From: Thelephora terrestris
Lineage: Eukaryota; Basidiomycota; Agaricomycetes; Thelephorales; Thelephoraceae
Reading direction: 5' to 3'
Assembly (NCBI GenBank): GCA_015956445.1
Contig: WIUZ02000008.1
Location: 1-64,000 of the forward strand
Length of the DNA stretch: 64,000 bases
The position numbers and the translations under genes are program-made. Below the pieces are notes generated by a model. It was not told the DNA's origin, ran no database searches, and worked only from the letters and a program-made list of their open reading frames with translations. This document shows, piece after piece, positions 31,409 to 43,797 of the stretch (positions are counted from its first letter, which is position 1; each line of letters begins with the position of its first letter).

Positions 31409-31781
31409 GATTGGAGTCTAATAGATATATTCTGCCCTCCTTTCCTGATTCGGTGTACCGGTTCTCGGCACTGGAGCAAAGGTTTTCAATCCAAAGGCAA
31501 ATCCGGCCGTCGGATAGAGGACATTTTGCAAGGACTGAAACAACCGCGCAAATCCCTGGCCCTCGTTCAACTATCGGTACAATCCCACCCGTGTTGTGAC
31601 GAGAACCAAAAACAATTTCCAGCCTGCGGTTAATTGCGGAGGTTTCGTCACCGTAGTCCTCGATCTCCTCGCCACTGACGGAGAAGGAGTAGTGAGTTGA
31701 TTTTAGGTCGTGGAATGGAATTGAGTTTGGGAGGTTCTCTAGCAGATGCTGGAGGCGCGCAAGTTGTTTTTTAGTATCCAT
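31329..31781 (-). CDS. 150-aa ORF overlapping the hAT transposase start
   Basis: Unrecognised. It begins at an ATG and ends at 31329, overlapping the first transposase exon by about 80 bp in another frame. Pieces such as VSVLAKCPLSDGRICLWIENL look protein-like. It may be an accessory gene of the hAT element, an alternative 5' exon, or chance. Confidence 0.3.
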   Translation of the reverse strand: MDTKKQLARLQHLLENLPNSIPFHDLKSTHYSFSVSGEEIEDYGDETSAINRRLEIVFGSRHNTGGIVPIVERGPGICAVVSVLAKCPLSDGRICLWIENLCSSAENRYTESGKEGRIYLLDSNHGIELTWRSTVAEHTSISYKQEEEVI

Positions 31782-31989
31782 TCGTCGGCAGGATATTTGG
31801 GCGGATGGTTGAGGAGTGGAACGTTGGATTTGTTTGGCTTCGGCAGAGTACTGCTCGATGCTTGGCTAACGGAGATCCCATCGGCCCGGGAACATATCTA
31901 ATTGGCTGCTGACTATTTTACACTCTATTTGTACCTGAGCACGCACTCTCCTTCCTTGATTCGCGCAGTGGGCGGCCTTGAGCCGTCAG

Positions 31990-32108
31990 AATAGCCGATG
32001 TTAGTAACAGGCCGCCCGAACACTTAAATTTCCCCACGGTTAGTAACAGTTAGTAACTCTGTTACTAACAGGGCTGTTAGAAATTCGGCAATTCCGCACG
32101 GGACCCTA
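31990..32108. repeat. hAT right terminal and subterminal repeats
   Basis: Several GTTAGTAAC/GTTACTAAC 9-mers (from about 32000) are followed by the terminal repeat ending CCGCACGGGACCCTA at 32108, the complement of the left end with two or three mismatches. Confidence 0.7.
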
Positions 32109-32127
32109 GGGCCCAACGTCCTCAAGA

Positions 32128-33115
32128 CTACGGGCTTAACGAAGGGCGACACTGTCTCCGTCTACAGGCCTGCTGCCACTTTCTGGGCCTTCGCTCGTAT
32201 TGGTGTCGTTCACTCCGTCGTCTTCGCTGGTTTCTCTTTTGAGCCGCTTCGAGGCCATATTACACAAGTCCCTTGTTTTGAAGTGCCCCGAGGTCGAGTA
32301 TATTATTGTCCAGAGGAGGACTGGAAACACCGTTGCCTGAACCGAGGGACGCGATAAGTGGTGGCATGAAGCAACCCCCAAGGTCTCCAACCACTCTCCG
32401 CCGGAGGTTATGTCCGCTGAAGACCCGTTGTCCATCCTTAATGTGAGCATTGGAAGGCTATCCTCCATTCATAAACTGTCGCTGACAGTGCTCCTCGACG
32501 TTCTTAGGCCTCTGGATTCATCAAAAGGGTATCGTCCACGCCGCTGGTAGATGCCTTCTCCGAGCCGCGCTGACCGTCAAGTACGCCTTTGTTGTCCATC
32601 CCGAGGACAGGTTTGCGTGCATGACCGATGTCGGCTGGTCACTGGTCACGCGTAAGTTTTCTATCTTACGCCGCTGCATATTCTCGTCTCATATCTGATC
32701 AGAAACATCGCCTAAGGTCCTCTTCTCGACGGTGTCACCGCCACCGTCCTCGAGTCTACCCCTGTCTACCCTACTCCATCCCGTCATTGGCAAGTTGTCG
32801 AGAAGCACAAAATCACTCAATTCTACACTGCTCCCACCGCCATCCGTCTCCTTCGTTGTCTCGGTGAACGCCACACCCAAGATGACCTCAGCACGGTCAG
32901 AGTGTTGGGCAGTGTCAGTGAACCTATCGACCCCGAAGCTTGCTTGGGATTGGTGTGACGAGCACGTCGGAAATAAGCAATGTGCCATCGTTGACACTCG
33001 GTGGCAAACCGAGACCGGATCGTTTCATGATAACGCCATTCCCCGGCGCCACCGAAACAAAACCAGGATCTGCTACTCTGCTCTTCTTCTCCTCGACCCA
33101 GTGTCCGGACAAGGT
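32128..33115 (+). pseudogene. Acetyl-CoA synthetase fragment, decayed (copy B)
   Basis: Same span of the enzyme as at 46-1145: [72 protein letters not shown] and [11 protein letters not shown]. An intron-like stretch between gtgagcat (near 32441) and tcttag (near 32508) matches copy A. This copy keeps slightly better motifs ([11 protein letters not shown]) but is also frame-broken and lacks both ends. The hAT terminus abuts its left side. Confidence 0.8.
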
Positions 33116-35085
33116 CTGAGTAACTTCGCCTGCGCCCTCGGTGAGGCAGATCTCACTCCTTGTTTTCGGAGAAGGCGTTTCGGTACGCCGAAGGACTCTC
33201 GCAGTCCCATGTTGTCGCTGATTTGGCGTAGATAGGCCTAGATGATGGGGAGGTGGCAGATAAGACGGGAACGTGGGATTCGTGGCGTTGTTCGCACCTC
33301 CATCCAACATGAAGCGCGCAGGCATCTAAGTCTCGTCTGGAAGACTCGACAGTAATGAACTCTCCTTCTCCTATTCGCATCGCCTTATTTTCTCTGCACT
33401 CAAGTTTCACTTCCTGAGGGTCGCTAGGCGTAACCTCCATCGACTCACAGATGCAGCTGCCACAAATTCTCCCAACATTGACGGCTGTCTGGTCGTCGTA
33501 AACAAACGGGTACGGAGGCCGTCGAAGGGGGAAGCTCTCCAGACGCATCCAAAAATTAGCCCTGGTGCGGTACCCACTCGCGCGCCACCGCGCTCCTCGA
33601 ACAGGGCAGAGCACGATACGCTAGACACCCGCTGAGGGTCCAGATCTGTCGCAGCCATGTCCTTGGGCTTTATCTTACACGCGGTTGGTTTTGCGTCCTA
33701 CCGCTCCCTTTGTAGGATGCGGGCGCTCCTGAAGCATCTATCCCAGGCACCCCAGAGGTAGCCATTGCGGACTGATGTCCCCGAAGTAACCCCGGCATTG
33801 GGGTTCCGCCTTTTCTGCGTTCATCTCCATCATTCACGTCTCCTGGACCCTCAACTTACTTCGCTCCTCATCGAACTCCTCATCGAATTTCAGACGATCG
33901 GCAGATTGATCTTATTCGACGGAGTCATGGTGCAACGAGGAAAGAAAAAGTCTTTCGTGCGTACTGGCTTCCTCCTGCTTTACCTGTGGATCCCAAAGGA
34001 AGCTCATCACATGCCTTCCAGCTGGCCCCGCCACGATGCACACGATTCATCAATTTCAGGCAATCCTAACCTCGGTATTAGCAAAAGGTTACAATCTTGC
34101 TCGAACCCGACTCAAGTTACGGATGCTTCGATCCAGCCGGTCGTCGTGTCGTCTTGATCGACACTCCCTGGCTCGACTATGCCTCGCCCTGCAAGACAGA
34201 GGGTGTCTATGTTCGCAGCATGCCACACAAGTCGTAAGTTGAATTGAAACTCAGTCCGTCGCCAATAAAATCGGTTGAACCCTACGTAGGATGTATCGTG
34301 TTGTAATCGCATGTCACCATGTCCAGACGCCAACGAGGTAGAAAGCTCGCTGGTGTCCCTTACTTCCACCGATCTCCGACTCCAAGATTTCCAGGATGTT
34401 GACGTCGAGGAAGGAGTTTGGTGTGTCCCGGAAGCTCTGTGGCTGCAGCGCTCCTGGGGCATCAGCGCGACGGGACCAGTGAAGCTCGAGGCTGGTAACG
34501 AGCGAGAGGCCAAGTTGAAGAATTCCTTCAAGGTCATTCTCGGAAGAGGCAACCGGGATAAGACGTCACGAGAGTAACGCTCTGTCGGCGGAGACTTAAC
34601 CGCCTCATCTCCGGTAATCGCTCCTGATCACTGCAGATCGAGAACGAACTCGTCGATGAACGCAAGGATATCACCGCGACTGCCGCTGAACAGGGACTCA
34701 ACGCTCAAATCGAGACGCCGACAGGAGATGAGAGCGCCTCGGGATGATACGGAGCATGCGGTAGGGGACAAGGATGAAGCGACCGTGAAGGGACTTGACA
34801 TGGGTAGAGTATCCAGGCATTGGGGCTGACGAGCAAAGAGATCTAGAACGACAGCAAGGGGATGGCATCCAACTACAAAGGATGGGTCGACGAGCCTACG
34901 GACACGCTCCGATCAAATGCCGCAGCATCAAAGGAGGAGGGGACTCGAACACGCAAAGGAGGTCAACCACGTGCGTTGCAAGATCCCCGACTCTCCTCGA
35001 CGGGTTTCCTCAAGACTTGGGCATACCTTCATTACATAGGGCAGTCGTTTTCTCGTGGACGTTATCTTGTTTAGCCTCGTGGGTG
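33116..35085 (+). pseudogene. Decayed G-domain P-loop GTPase (copy 3)
   Basis: A degraded Walker A lies near 33920-33960. LQSCSNPTQVTDA (34093-34131) is followed by a VVLIDTPWLDYASP block. An exon with VPEALWLQRSW and GNEREAKLKN lies at 34420-34530, then the charged tail to about 35050. It parallels 1160-2880 base by base over long stretches, including 33120-33760 against 1150-1740. Many frame changes; no product expected. Confidence 0.6.
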
Positions 35086-36600
35086 ATACCTATGTAAAAC
35101 ACTTCGAACTTTGTTCAAAATGCCCCGTTGTTCTGTTAATTCAGACTCGTGATTTCGTGTGAGCACACCGACAGCAAAATAACACCGTCGAGGTCCGGAG
35201 GCTTCCTGCCGCGTTTACTCGGGTTGATGACAAGCCCAAAAAAAGAGCGATTGGGTCTCCAAGTAGTTGAATGATGTTCACGGTGTGTTCTGGCTCAGGA
35301 GGGGGTCGTTTAAGGCGAACCAGCGTCGGGGTTTCCACACCCCCGCAAGCGACCAGTAGGTGCATAAAGCAATCACATTGTTTCAAGCGGTATCGGGTAC
35401 AAAAAATACTGTTAGGCACCGGCCAAACCCCCGACACAGTGTGAATGTGCCAAGGTCGAAACGGCGTGTGCGGTGAACCCACGAGGAGGGTTTTGTAAAG
35501 TCAATCGAGGGTAGGGGCGAGGCTGATCGATCCTGGATACCCAAGAATGACGTCCCCAAACTGAAGTGATCTCGTATGGGAAAGGGTGAATGAACCCAAC
35601 CCCAGATCGCGAAGCATAGACAGGATATATGGGCAAAATACACCTCGATCGTGACGCTCGTCCACCTCTCGCCCCTGATTTACCAAGAGCCTGAGCATAT
35701 GTCCCGTGCAGATGAATCGCAGAAGAGGAAGGCACCGGATCCGAACAACTTCTAGCCATTCGAAGGAGCCTGAGGACCCGATCCAACTCGTGATCGACAG
35801 TGTTGTGGGTGCAGGCACAAGATCTTTCCGGGCCTGCTCGCTGAAGGTGTCCAGGTTACAGAGGTCACGGAATCCCAGAGGAACTTGGGCGTGGTCTTCT
35901 CATTGCGAAAAGACATCACCTCGGGTTCGAACGGTGGGACGAAGAAGCCACAAGGAATGCATGCGAACCTTTGTAACCACAGGACATCGCCTGTAAAACA
36001 GACTTCGATAAGTTTCATATGCACAAAAAAACAGAGGTCTGCGCTTCACGCACGTTGGTTATGCTTCTGAACCTTTGTAGAGGCATCTGCGAGAGAAATC
36101 TCCACTATCCGCGAGCTTCTGGAGGCTTCTGGCCTCTTGATCGTCGCCGACCATGCGGTTTTCGAGGTTGGACCAGTCCAAGTCGGTCTGACCGGAGCTA
36201 AGAGGTCGGACTCCATCACACGCGGGAAGAGTGTAAACAAAACGGTACGCACTTACTGCAAAAAATTGAGTGAGAACGTCCTGAACGCGCCGGGTGGAAT
36301 GCAAGTGTGTCGCGTCGGTGTAATCCTTGATGAGGCCGCCTGCTTCGTCGGTTCCGACGCGAGATTTCTGCGCAGGTTAGCTCCGACGGAGGAACAATAA
36401 TGGCGTTGGCAACTTACCCGGTGGTCTGTGACCCCACGCAGCATTCAGGTCTTAGACGGTGCTTGAAGTTTGTGCTCTCAGGTGTGCTGGCGGAGAGAAA
36501 CGATGGTCGTAGGGGAGCCATATCAATAGTTCAAAGCGCGGGATATGCGATGAAGCTTTGAGAGGGGAGTGAAGGGAGGAGAATTCTGAAGGAGAGTGCG
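35085..36600. repeat. R repeat copy 4
   Basis: Matches R copy 1 (2880-4400) after the GTPase, as in block A. The minus strand has pieces such as EVMSFRNEKTTPKF (around 35900) and GANLRRNLASEPTK (around 36350-36390). Confidence 0.55.
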
Positions 36601-36609
36601 CAGTTGATC

Positions 36610-36940
36610 GTGGTTTCGGCCAGCGCCTAGCCGTCACGAGAACACCTCTCTGTCGGCGGAAAACCTGATCCGCCCCATCCCCGGTAATCGTCCAAGAGTG
36701 CAGAACGAACTCAGCGGTGGGGGGGCTGAGTGGTGCTATCGGAGCAGGCGGAAAAGGGAATCCGGAGATTGCGGGTGAAGATCGGAGGATTCCGATAACG
36801 CGGCAAGAGGACTCCAAACGGCAGATCGACGACGTACGCATGGGCAAACCAGGATCCGCGGCGGAGGCTTGTCAGGGATCGGGATCATGTTGTACGGTGT
36901 GGAGGTTCTTTTATCCAGCCTCGTGCACCATGCCCGTGTG
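36610..36940 (+). pseudogene. Remnant of a G-domain GTPase 3' end
   Basis: cggaaaacctgatccgcc and cagaacgaactca (near 36657-36715) match the last intron and exon boundary at 34588-34655. Only a tail is left between two R copies. Confidence 0.45.
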
Positions 36941-39610
36941 TGAAATGCCCCGCCATCCTATCAATTCAAGACTGTGCTTCTCTGCGAGCGAGCCAACCGT
37001 ACAACAGCACCGTAAATGTCCAGAGGCCTGCTGCCGCGTTTACTCACGCTAGTGGCCAGCCCTGGAGATGAGAACTTGGGTCTCCAAATGGTTGGATGCT
37101 CCCCACGGTGTGATACGGCTCAGGGAGGGGTCATTCAGGGCAAACCAGTCACGTCGGGATTTCGCAACGTGTACGAAGCAACCGCATTGTTCCAGATAGT
37201 ATCCAATTACAAGAGATACTATTGGGCACCGGCCAAAACTCCAAACTCCTATTAATGCGGCCCGGTCAAAACAGTGTGCGAGTCCGTCGAACCCGCAGGG
37301 AAAGGTGGTCAAGGGCATAGGCGAGGTTAAGCACCCTCAGAGTATCCAAGAATGTCGGCCCCAAATTGGCTTGATTGTGTAAACGGCCACGGCACCAGAT
37401 CCTGTCGCCTCTCAATGACGAAAGCTCGAGTGAATGTCTTTTGTAGGATAGTCGCGGCAGGGGAAGAGCACCGAGACTCGCACCACATCTAGCTGTCCGA
37501 AGGAACTAGAGTTCCCGATCCAACTCGTAATCGACGGGATCATGGCGTACTAGGCAGACTTGATATCTTTCCAGGCTTCGCGCTAAGGCCATCAGGAGTA
37601 ATGAGACTCAGCTGACGTCGGACACGGTCTCGAACTCATGGCAGAAGGATAGCTCCCTGAAGAGACGGGCGTCTGTGAGCGAGATTTCCACCGTCCAGGC
37701 CGGGTGTCCTTCTGGTGGCGATGCTCTTGACCATCGCCGACCATGCAGCCGTCAAGGTTGGGACTGTACAAGTCTGTCTGTCCGACGTTGAGGGGAGAGT
37801 CGCTATTGAAAGTCCGGATTTTTGGATGACATCCAAGGGAGAGTGTAAACAAGACGGACCAACCTTGCCGAAAAACAATGAGTGGGATCGATCTGTACGC
37901 GCCGAATTGGATGCAAACTTGTCGCGCTGGTGTGGTTCTTATATAATGAGGGCCGCCTGTCTAGTCTGTTCCGACGCGGGATTTTTCCGAGGGTTAGCTC
38001 CAATGCGCGAATAAAAATGGCATTGATGACCAACTGTGACCTCACGCAAGCATTTGGGTGTCAAGCGGTGTTTCTATGGCGGTCGAAGTGCACAAAAAAT
38101 ATTCTCGCGCGCGCGATGCAATCACATCGCGCGAAACCTGTCACCCCGCACGAAACTCCCCAATCATCTCGCACGAATCTTGTCGCTCACCTCGCACGTG
38201 TTGTCCCCCACGTCGCACGAACACCCAGACTCCTCCTGAGGGGGATTCCCGCCTTTTTTCTAATAGACCCGAAGGTAGGCAGTCTATTCCGTCAGTTTGC
38301 ACACTATATAGAGGTAGTTTCGGGGCGGTATTCCCATTTTTCTGACCTTCGGAACGGCCTCGGGACTTTCCGAGACCGAGATCCGATCAATTCCTCGGTA
38401 TTCCGCCCAACATTGGCGTTGCATTGGCGTTAGAAAACTCGCCGGGGCGTCGGACTGCCACTGAGACTCCTTTTATAATATTTTCAAGTATGTATTTACC
38501 CCTCTAGGACTCACGACGGCCTTCTTATATTTGTTTTCATCTTATGTTATTTTCGACATATTTTAGTAGTTTGACTGTTTTATCATGAAATGGTGAAGGA
38601 GTGTTCGGCGGGATCACATCTAGACAGACAGGATAGAATGGTCTCAGTACATGAGAAATAAAAGCAATGCTAAGGGGTGGAAGTGGACAAACCGCAGTGA
38701 GGTTACTATCTACTGAGTGGGAAGCGGAATGTCTCGAAACGGGATGCGGCCAAGGCCGAAAACGGGCGAACATATAATCGATAATATGTCGAAAATAACA
38801 TAGGATCAAATTAAACATAGGAATGCTAGCAAGTCTCAATTAAAACAGGAGCCTCAGTGGCAATATCACGCCCGGGCGAGTATTCTAATGTCAATTCGCG
38901 GCAATACTAAGCGGAATCTAGCGGAAGACTGAAGAATTGATCGGATCACGGTCTCGGAAAGTCCCGAGGCCGTTCCGAAGGTCAGAAAAATGGGAATACC
39001 GCCCCGAAACTACCTCTATATAGTGTGCAAACTTACGGAATAGACTGCCTACCTTCGGGTCTATTAGAAAAAAGGCGGGAATCCCCCTCAGGAGGAGTCT
39101 GGGTGTTCGTGCGACGTGGGGGACAACACGTGCGAGGTGAGCGACAAGATTCGTGCGAGATGATTGGGGAGTTTCGTGCGGGGTGACAGGTTTCGCGCGA
39201 TGTGATTGCATCGCGCGCGTGAGAATATTTTTTGTGCACTTCGACCGCCATATGTTTCTTGGAGTTTGTGGACTTGACGAGCTGGTGGGGAGCCATATAA
39301 ATGAGCGAGCGCGCAGAACATGCGATGATGCTTTAGGAGAGACCTAGAAGACAGCTCAGAGGGTGAGATTCTGAGAAAAAGAGTGAGCGGATGTAGATCG
39401 TCACATCGATCAGAGCCGTCGGATGATCCTCGACGTCCTGAATCATCCAACAAACCAGTGCCGTCGCTCTCCAGCCAGTTCTGCTCTGGCAATGACGCGT
39501 CGGAACAGTCAGTGGAACAGTAACTCGTCAAGATTTGGATAATATCGTGAGTTAAGGACCATCTGAACAGATTGCAACCACTTACGAGGCCGATGAGCCG
39601 AGCGAAGGCT
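36940..39610. repeat. R repeat copy 5, interrupted by an inverted-end element
   Basis: The landmark gtggccagccctggagatgagaa lies near 37053. The copy is cut at 38074 and resumes at 39253, matching 4020-4400. Confidence 0.6.
38075..39252. mobile_element. Non-autonomous element with ~329-bp terminal inverted repeats
   Basis: The left arm 38075-38403 and right arm 38924-39252 are near-perfect inverted copies beginning TATGGCGGTCGAAG. The insertion is flanked by tgtttc at 38069-38074 and 39253-39258. Each arm contains a spaced series of TCGCACGAA-like 9-mers (near 38135-38225), like transposase-binding arrays. The 520-bp centre has no convincing gene. The long arms suggest a MULE-like or other TIR superfamily; I cannot assign one. 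Confidence 0.8.
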
Positions 39611-39940
39611 GCGAATCACCTACGTCCAGCTTCTCTGCGAGGTGTGCAGAGTAACCAACCTTAAGACTAAGTACCAAGGGATCAAGAAAGGCGTCACAGT
39701 CTCCACCCCCTCCGGTCAGCCAACACCTGTTTGCAGTCCTACCACCATCGATGGCAGATACATCGATCAGCGACGGTCGTGTCAGCCTTGGCTGACAATC
39801 TCAGTCCCGGGTCATGTAACAACTCGTCGGGGTTCTTTCCTTCATCCCACGATACTTAATCGTGAACTCGGAGTCTCTTCCTCTGCATAGACGGGTCTTT
39901 CTCGAGGATTGCAGTGTACCTCGATGGCGTCAACTTGCAG
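39610..39940 (+). pseudogene. G-domain unit remnant with its middle deleted
   Basis: 39840-39875 matches the start of the upstream part (compare 6060-6090 and 41775-41800), and 39890-39960 matches the last GTPase exon near 8160-8240. 39640-39800 is sequence I do not recognise. Confidence 0.4.
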
Positions 39941-41640
39941 GACTGTTGTTTTATTTAAATTTCTTCGACGGTGTATCATTGCGCCTCGTATGGTGCTCAT
40001 GTGAAACACGCACAAAATTTCCCACTATCTCTTCAAAATCCTGATCCCATGCGGACAAAGCGACAGCACATGATAGCAGGCGTTGTGAGCAATCCCGCGC
40101 CTTGCGTTCAGTGAAGTGACAAATTCGGTTGATGTAAGGCGCTGAATATGGGCGCTTACATGAAATGCGCATGCGACATATATCGCCTTGATTTCAGCCG
40201 ATTTCGGTTGGCGCATTCCGGCCACCGCAGTCTTGGCGGCGGTACTAGGCCCTCGTTGCGTTAGTGGCTAGCCTCGGCACTGGCTCTATACATGAGAACT
40301 TGAGCACCTAAGTAGTTGGATGCTCCTCACGATGTAGCACGGTTTAGGTTAAATCGTTCAAGGCGAACACCGCCGGGAGTCCTGCGAGTGCGCACGTGCA
40401 ACGGTGACCGGATGATCAAAGTTGAGAGTCGTTCCAGATGGTATCTGATTACGGGAATTACTATCAGATTTTTGCCAAGACAGCCCCAAAGTTATATCGA
40501 TGCGCTCGGGTCAAGAGAGTGCGTCCACTCCGCAAAAAAAGCTCCCTAAACGCAAACAACGGGATAGGTAAAGTGGATCAACCTTAGGTAACGAGGAAGA
40601 GTATCTTCAAACTGGAGCGATGCCGCACGGCAAAAAATAAACGACAAAGACGACAAGTCGGTAAGAAAACGCTGGAAGTACGTCGTTTCAATCTTGACGT
40701 TCGTCCGTACGTCACCTCTTGTTGACGAGGGCCGGACCGTACGTCCTCTGCGAGCGGTGGAAGAGAACGAAGCGTTGGAATCCGAATTATTTCGAGCCAT
40801 TGGAAGGAGCTTCAGGTCCCGGTCCAACCCGTGATCGAGGGTGTCATGGGTGTAGGCGGATTAGAGGTCTTTCCAGTCCTCCTCGCTGGAGACGCTGGGG
40901 TTACCGGAGGTCACGGCGTTCTAGCTGAATTTAGACATGATCTCGAACTCGTGGAGGAAATATTGTTCTCCGGGTTCGGATGGCGGGACGAGGGACACCC
41001 GAGGGACAGATGGGAGAACTTCATGAACACGAGCCTTGCCTGCGAGAAGATACTCTAGTAAGCGCCCTGTGGATGAAGAAACAAAAGCTTGATCGTCACG
41101 TACGTTGCTTAGGCTTGCAAACCTTCATTGGGACGTCGGCAAGAGAAATCCCAAATGACCGTCGCTGTGTATCCTTCTGATGATGATATCCTAGACCGCG
41201 CAGCCGTCGACAACTGGGTCGGCATTGGGAGGGGGGGGGAATCCAAGTCAGGCTAGCCAGCGCTGGTGTGCGAGACCCCAGTGTAGGTCAAACCGCTGTT
41301 TCGCCTTGGGTTTCGATGACGCTCAGTGGAGTGAGTAGCCAAGACCGACCAATCTTGCTGGAAGCGATGAGTGAGGTCGTTCTGAACGCGGCAGGCGGTT
41401 TCCTTGGCGGAATGCAAGCGTGTCACGTTGAGATAATCCTTGATGCATGATGCATGATGAGCCTGGTCTTCTCCGATACGAGATTCAATCTGCGCGGCTC
41501 ATTAGCTTCAACACGCCAACAACAATTACACTGATGACTTACCCAGTGGTCGGTAACCCTACGAAACCGTTTGCGTGTCAAAAAATGCTTCCAGGAGTTT
41601 GGGGACTTGTTGTGCTGGGTTAACGCGCGGGATGCGTGAC
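39940..41640. repeat. R repeat copy 6
   Basis: Closely parallels 4400-5950 and 8215-9820, including the minus-strand pieces RRLNLVSEKTR (around 41490) and RTNVKIE (around 40700). Confidence 0.6.
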
Positions 41641-42480
41641 GATGCTTTGTAAGGGTTGGGAGCTCAGAGGGACTCCGAGAGAGTGCGCAGGTCGATCGAT
41701 CGATTCCGCCGTCACTCACAAGTTCTGATCTGAGACCGGAACGGTCGGAATATGGGACAGCAGTTTTCTTCCTTCATTCCACGATGCTTCATCGTAAACT
41801 CACACATGGAGCCCATGAACACACTTCTGACGATGAGAGTTTTACGAGGGCTTCGCTGCGGAGGTTTGGCGGCACCGGTGAATCGCACTTCTTTTGATTG
41901 TACTCGCCGCACTGGGTGAGTTCAGTAGATCGTTTACTCAGCCAGTGTGGGCTGGAATCCAGCTTCGAAAGCCTGACCAACTTTTCCTATGTCCTCGGCG
42001 GGGCAAATCCTGCTTTTTGCCATGCTTCACTCTCGACGATGGCCTTTCGGTATCCCGAGGAAATCTCGCAATTCCATTTTGTCGCTGATTTGGTGTAGAT
42101 GATAGGGTGACAGCAGATAGACGGACACGTGAGACTTGGCGTTCTTCGAACCTCAAGCCGCCAAACGCGAAGAGTGGGGAATACTTGTCTGCAGATGGGC
42201 AGACTTCAAATCTCATCCCTGACCAGTGAGAAACTGCCCTTCTCTAGTTTCCTTGCATCGAATTATCCGCACTCAACGCTGACGCCTTGCAGGACACTCC
42301 AGTTTCACTTCCCGAGGGTTCCCAGGCGTATTCTTCATCGAATTACAGATGCAACCGCCACTTCTCCCAATGTTGGGGTCGTCGTAAGCGAACGTGTGCG
42401 GAGGCGGTGGAAGGAGGAGGATCTCCAGACGTATCTCAAAGTCAGCCCTCGTGTTTGAAGGGAATTCCTGGACAAAAATC
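41640..42480 (+). pseudogene. G-domain unit upstream part, truncated
   Basis: Matches 5950-6800: SPHWVSSVDRLLSQCG and SFESLTNFSYVLGGA at 41900-42000, and a TDATATSPNVG block at 42345-42380. It ends near 42480 where block B stops. Confidence 0.45.
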
Positions 42481-43797
42481 CGGAGATTACACAACGGCAT
42501 GTCAATTTAGGCGCTTCCATCGGGGATCATCGATGGTCATCGATGGCCACTCTTCGCCACTGTTTATCACTGTGGCAGTGAAGTGGAATGGGATGAGAGA
42601 GGATGAGAGACAGTTGTTGCACATGGAATGGGGTGAAGCACTACAGAAACCAGAGGTATGTCGACCTAGATGGTTCCAGTGAGCCGCAGTGACTGGGGAT
42701 GAGGTAGAGTGGAGATTGATTGTGACTTTGCAATCAATCTCCATTTCGTGTATCAGTCGATGTCTGACCAGTGAAATAGAATGGGGATTGATTGCCGATT
42801 GCATGTCAACCCCATCCCTAGAGCGAGGGAGAGTGGATATTGATTGCCGACGGTATGTCAGTCCATCCCCCATCACTTCGTACCACTGGAAGTCACTCTC
42901 GACTTTATCCCAACCCTCAGGCACCCCCAATTTCCCCTTCTGATGTCATGAGTGGTACCATATATAGGCTTATTCATTGGATAAATGGCAGATCGACAGT
43001 AGATAGCCGGTGCCTGGTAGGTACTTATCATTGCAAATAGACCACTTATCATTGCAAATAGACACTTATCTTTTCAAATTGGCGGCTTTTGAGAGGGAAG
43101 TTCGTCCCAAAAAGCAAGTCATTGAGTCAAATTAGAAGGCTGCGGAACGGCCTTTGAGAAATTGGAGTTGACGCTGACAGATTGCCGGTTCTCATGGCCA
43201 AATATTGCACTCTATATCATAACCTTCGATGTCCCCTACCTATAGAACGTACATAGGACAGCTGTATCCACACCACCTCCCTCTATTTCTCAGCTTTTCT
43301 TGCACTTGAATCGGCAGAGGTTGAGAGATGGAAGCGGCTTTAGCTACCCACACTGACGAGGACATTCACGTAATTGTAAGACGTCGCTAAGCACATATGA
43401 TTCTGAGTTTCAGGTTGACTGTGGGAGGGAGTGCGGACAACGGGATTACTTTGACATCACACCCAGCCATCCGCTAACCAAGTAATCTAGATATGGGCCC
43501 AATGTTGCAGGGTCAGAGCGGCAGGGAGGGCGGGTTCCGACAATGAGGGAAGCTGGTGGAATTCAAGTGGGGATGGATACCTTGAAGATGGGCGGAGTGA
43601 GGAATGAGGGAAGCGAGGAATCAGAGAAGCGAGTTTCGGATCTCTGCAAACATGGTATCTTTAGCTGGTAGTAATGTCAAATAAGTGTTTTCAAATAGTA
43701 CCTAATAACTCATCATTGCCGACAGTGCTGAGAACCCAAAAGCAAAGTTTACGCCCCAATGTTCTGATGATCCCCCCTTTCCCTTCAGGTTGCTATC
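42480..43797. other. No gene seen; short inverted and direct repeats
   Basis: A perfect 12-bp stem (GGAGATTGATTG, 42711-42722, with its complement 42731-42742) lies here. Direct repeats of gattgattgccga (42795-42860) and of cttatcattgcaaatagac (about 43025-43065) are also present. Nothing protein-like. Confidence 0.5.

Larger units (their letters stand above)
9821..32108 (-). mobile_element. hAT DNA transposon interrupted by an LTR element
   Basis: Termini are TAGGGTTCTGTGCGGAATT on the left (9821) and its near-complement AATTCCGCACGGGACCCTA ending at 32108, a typical hAT terminal inverted repeat. Subterminal GTTAGTAAC/GTTACTAAC copies crowd both ends (9850-9990 and 32000-32085). Without the 18.56-kb insertion the element is about 3.7 kb, normal for the family. 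The transposase runs on the minus strand. I find no 8-bp target duplication: the flanks are gtgtggac (left) and gggcccaa (right), and they come from different parts of the ancestral array. Confidence 0.85.
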
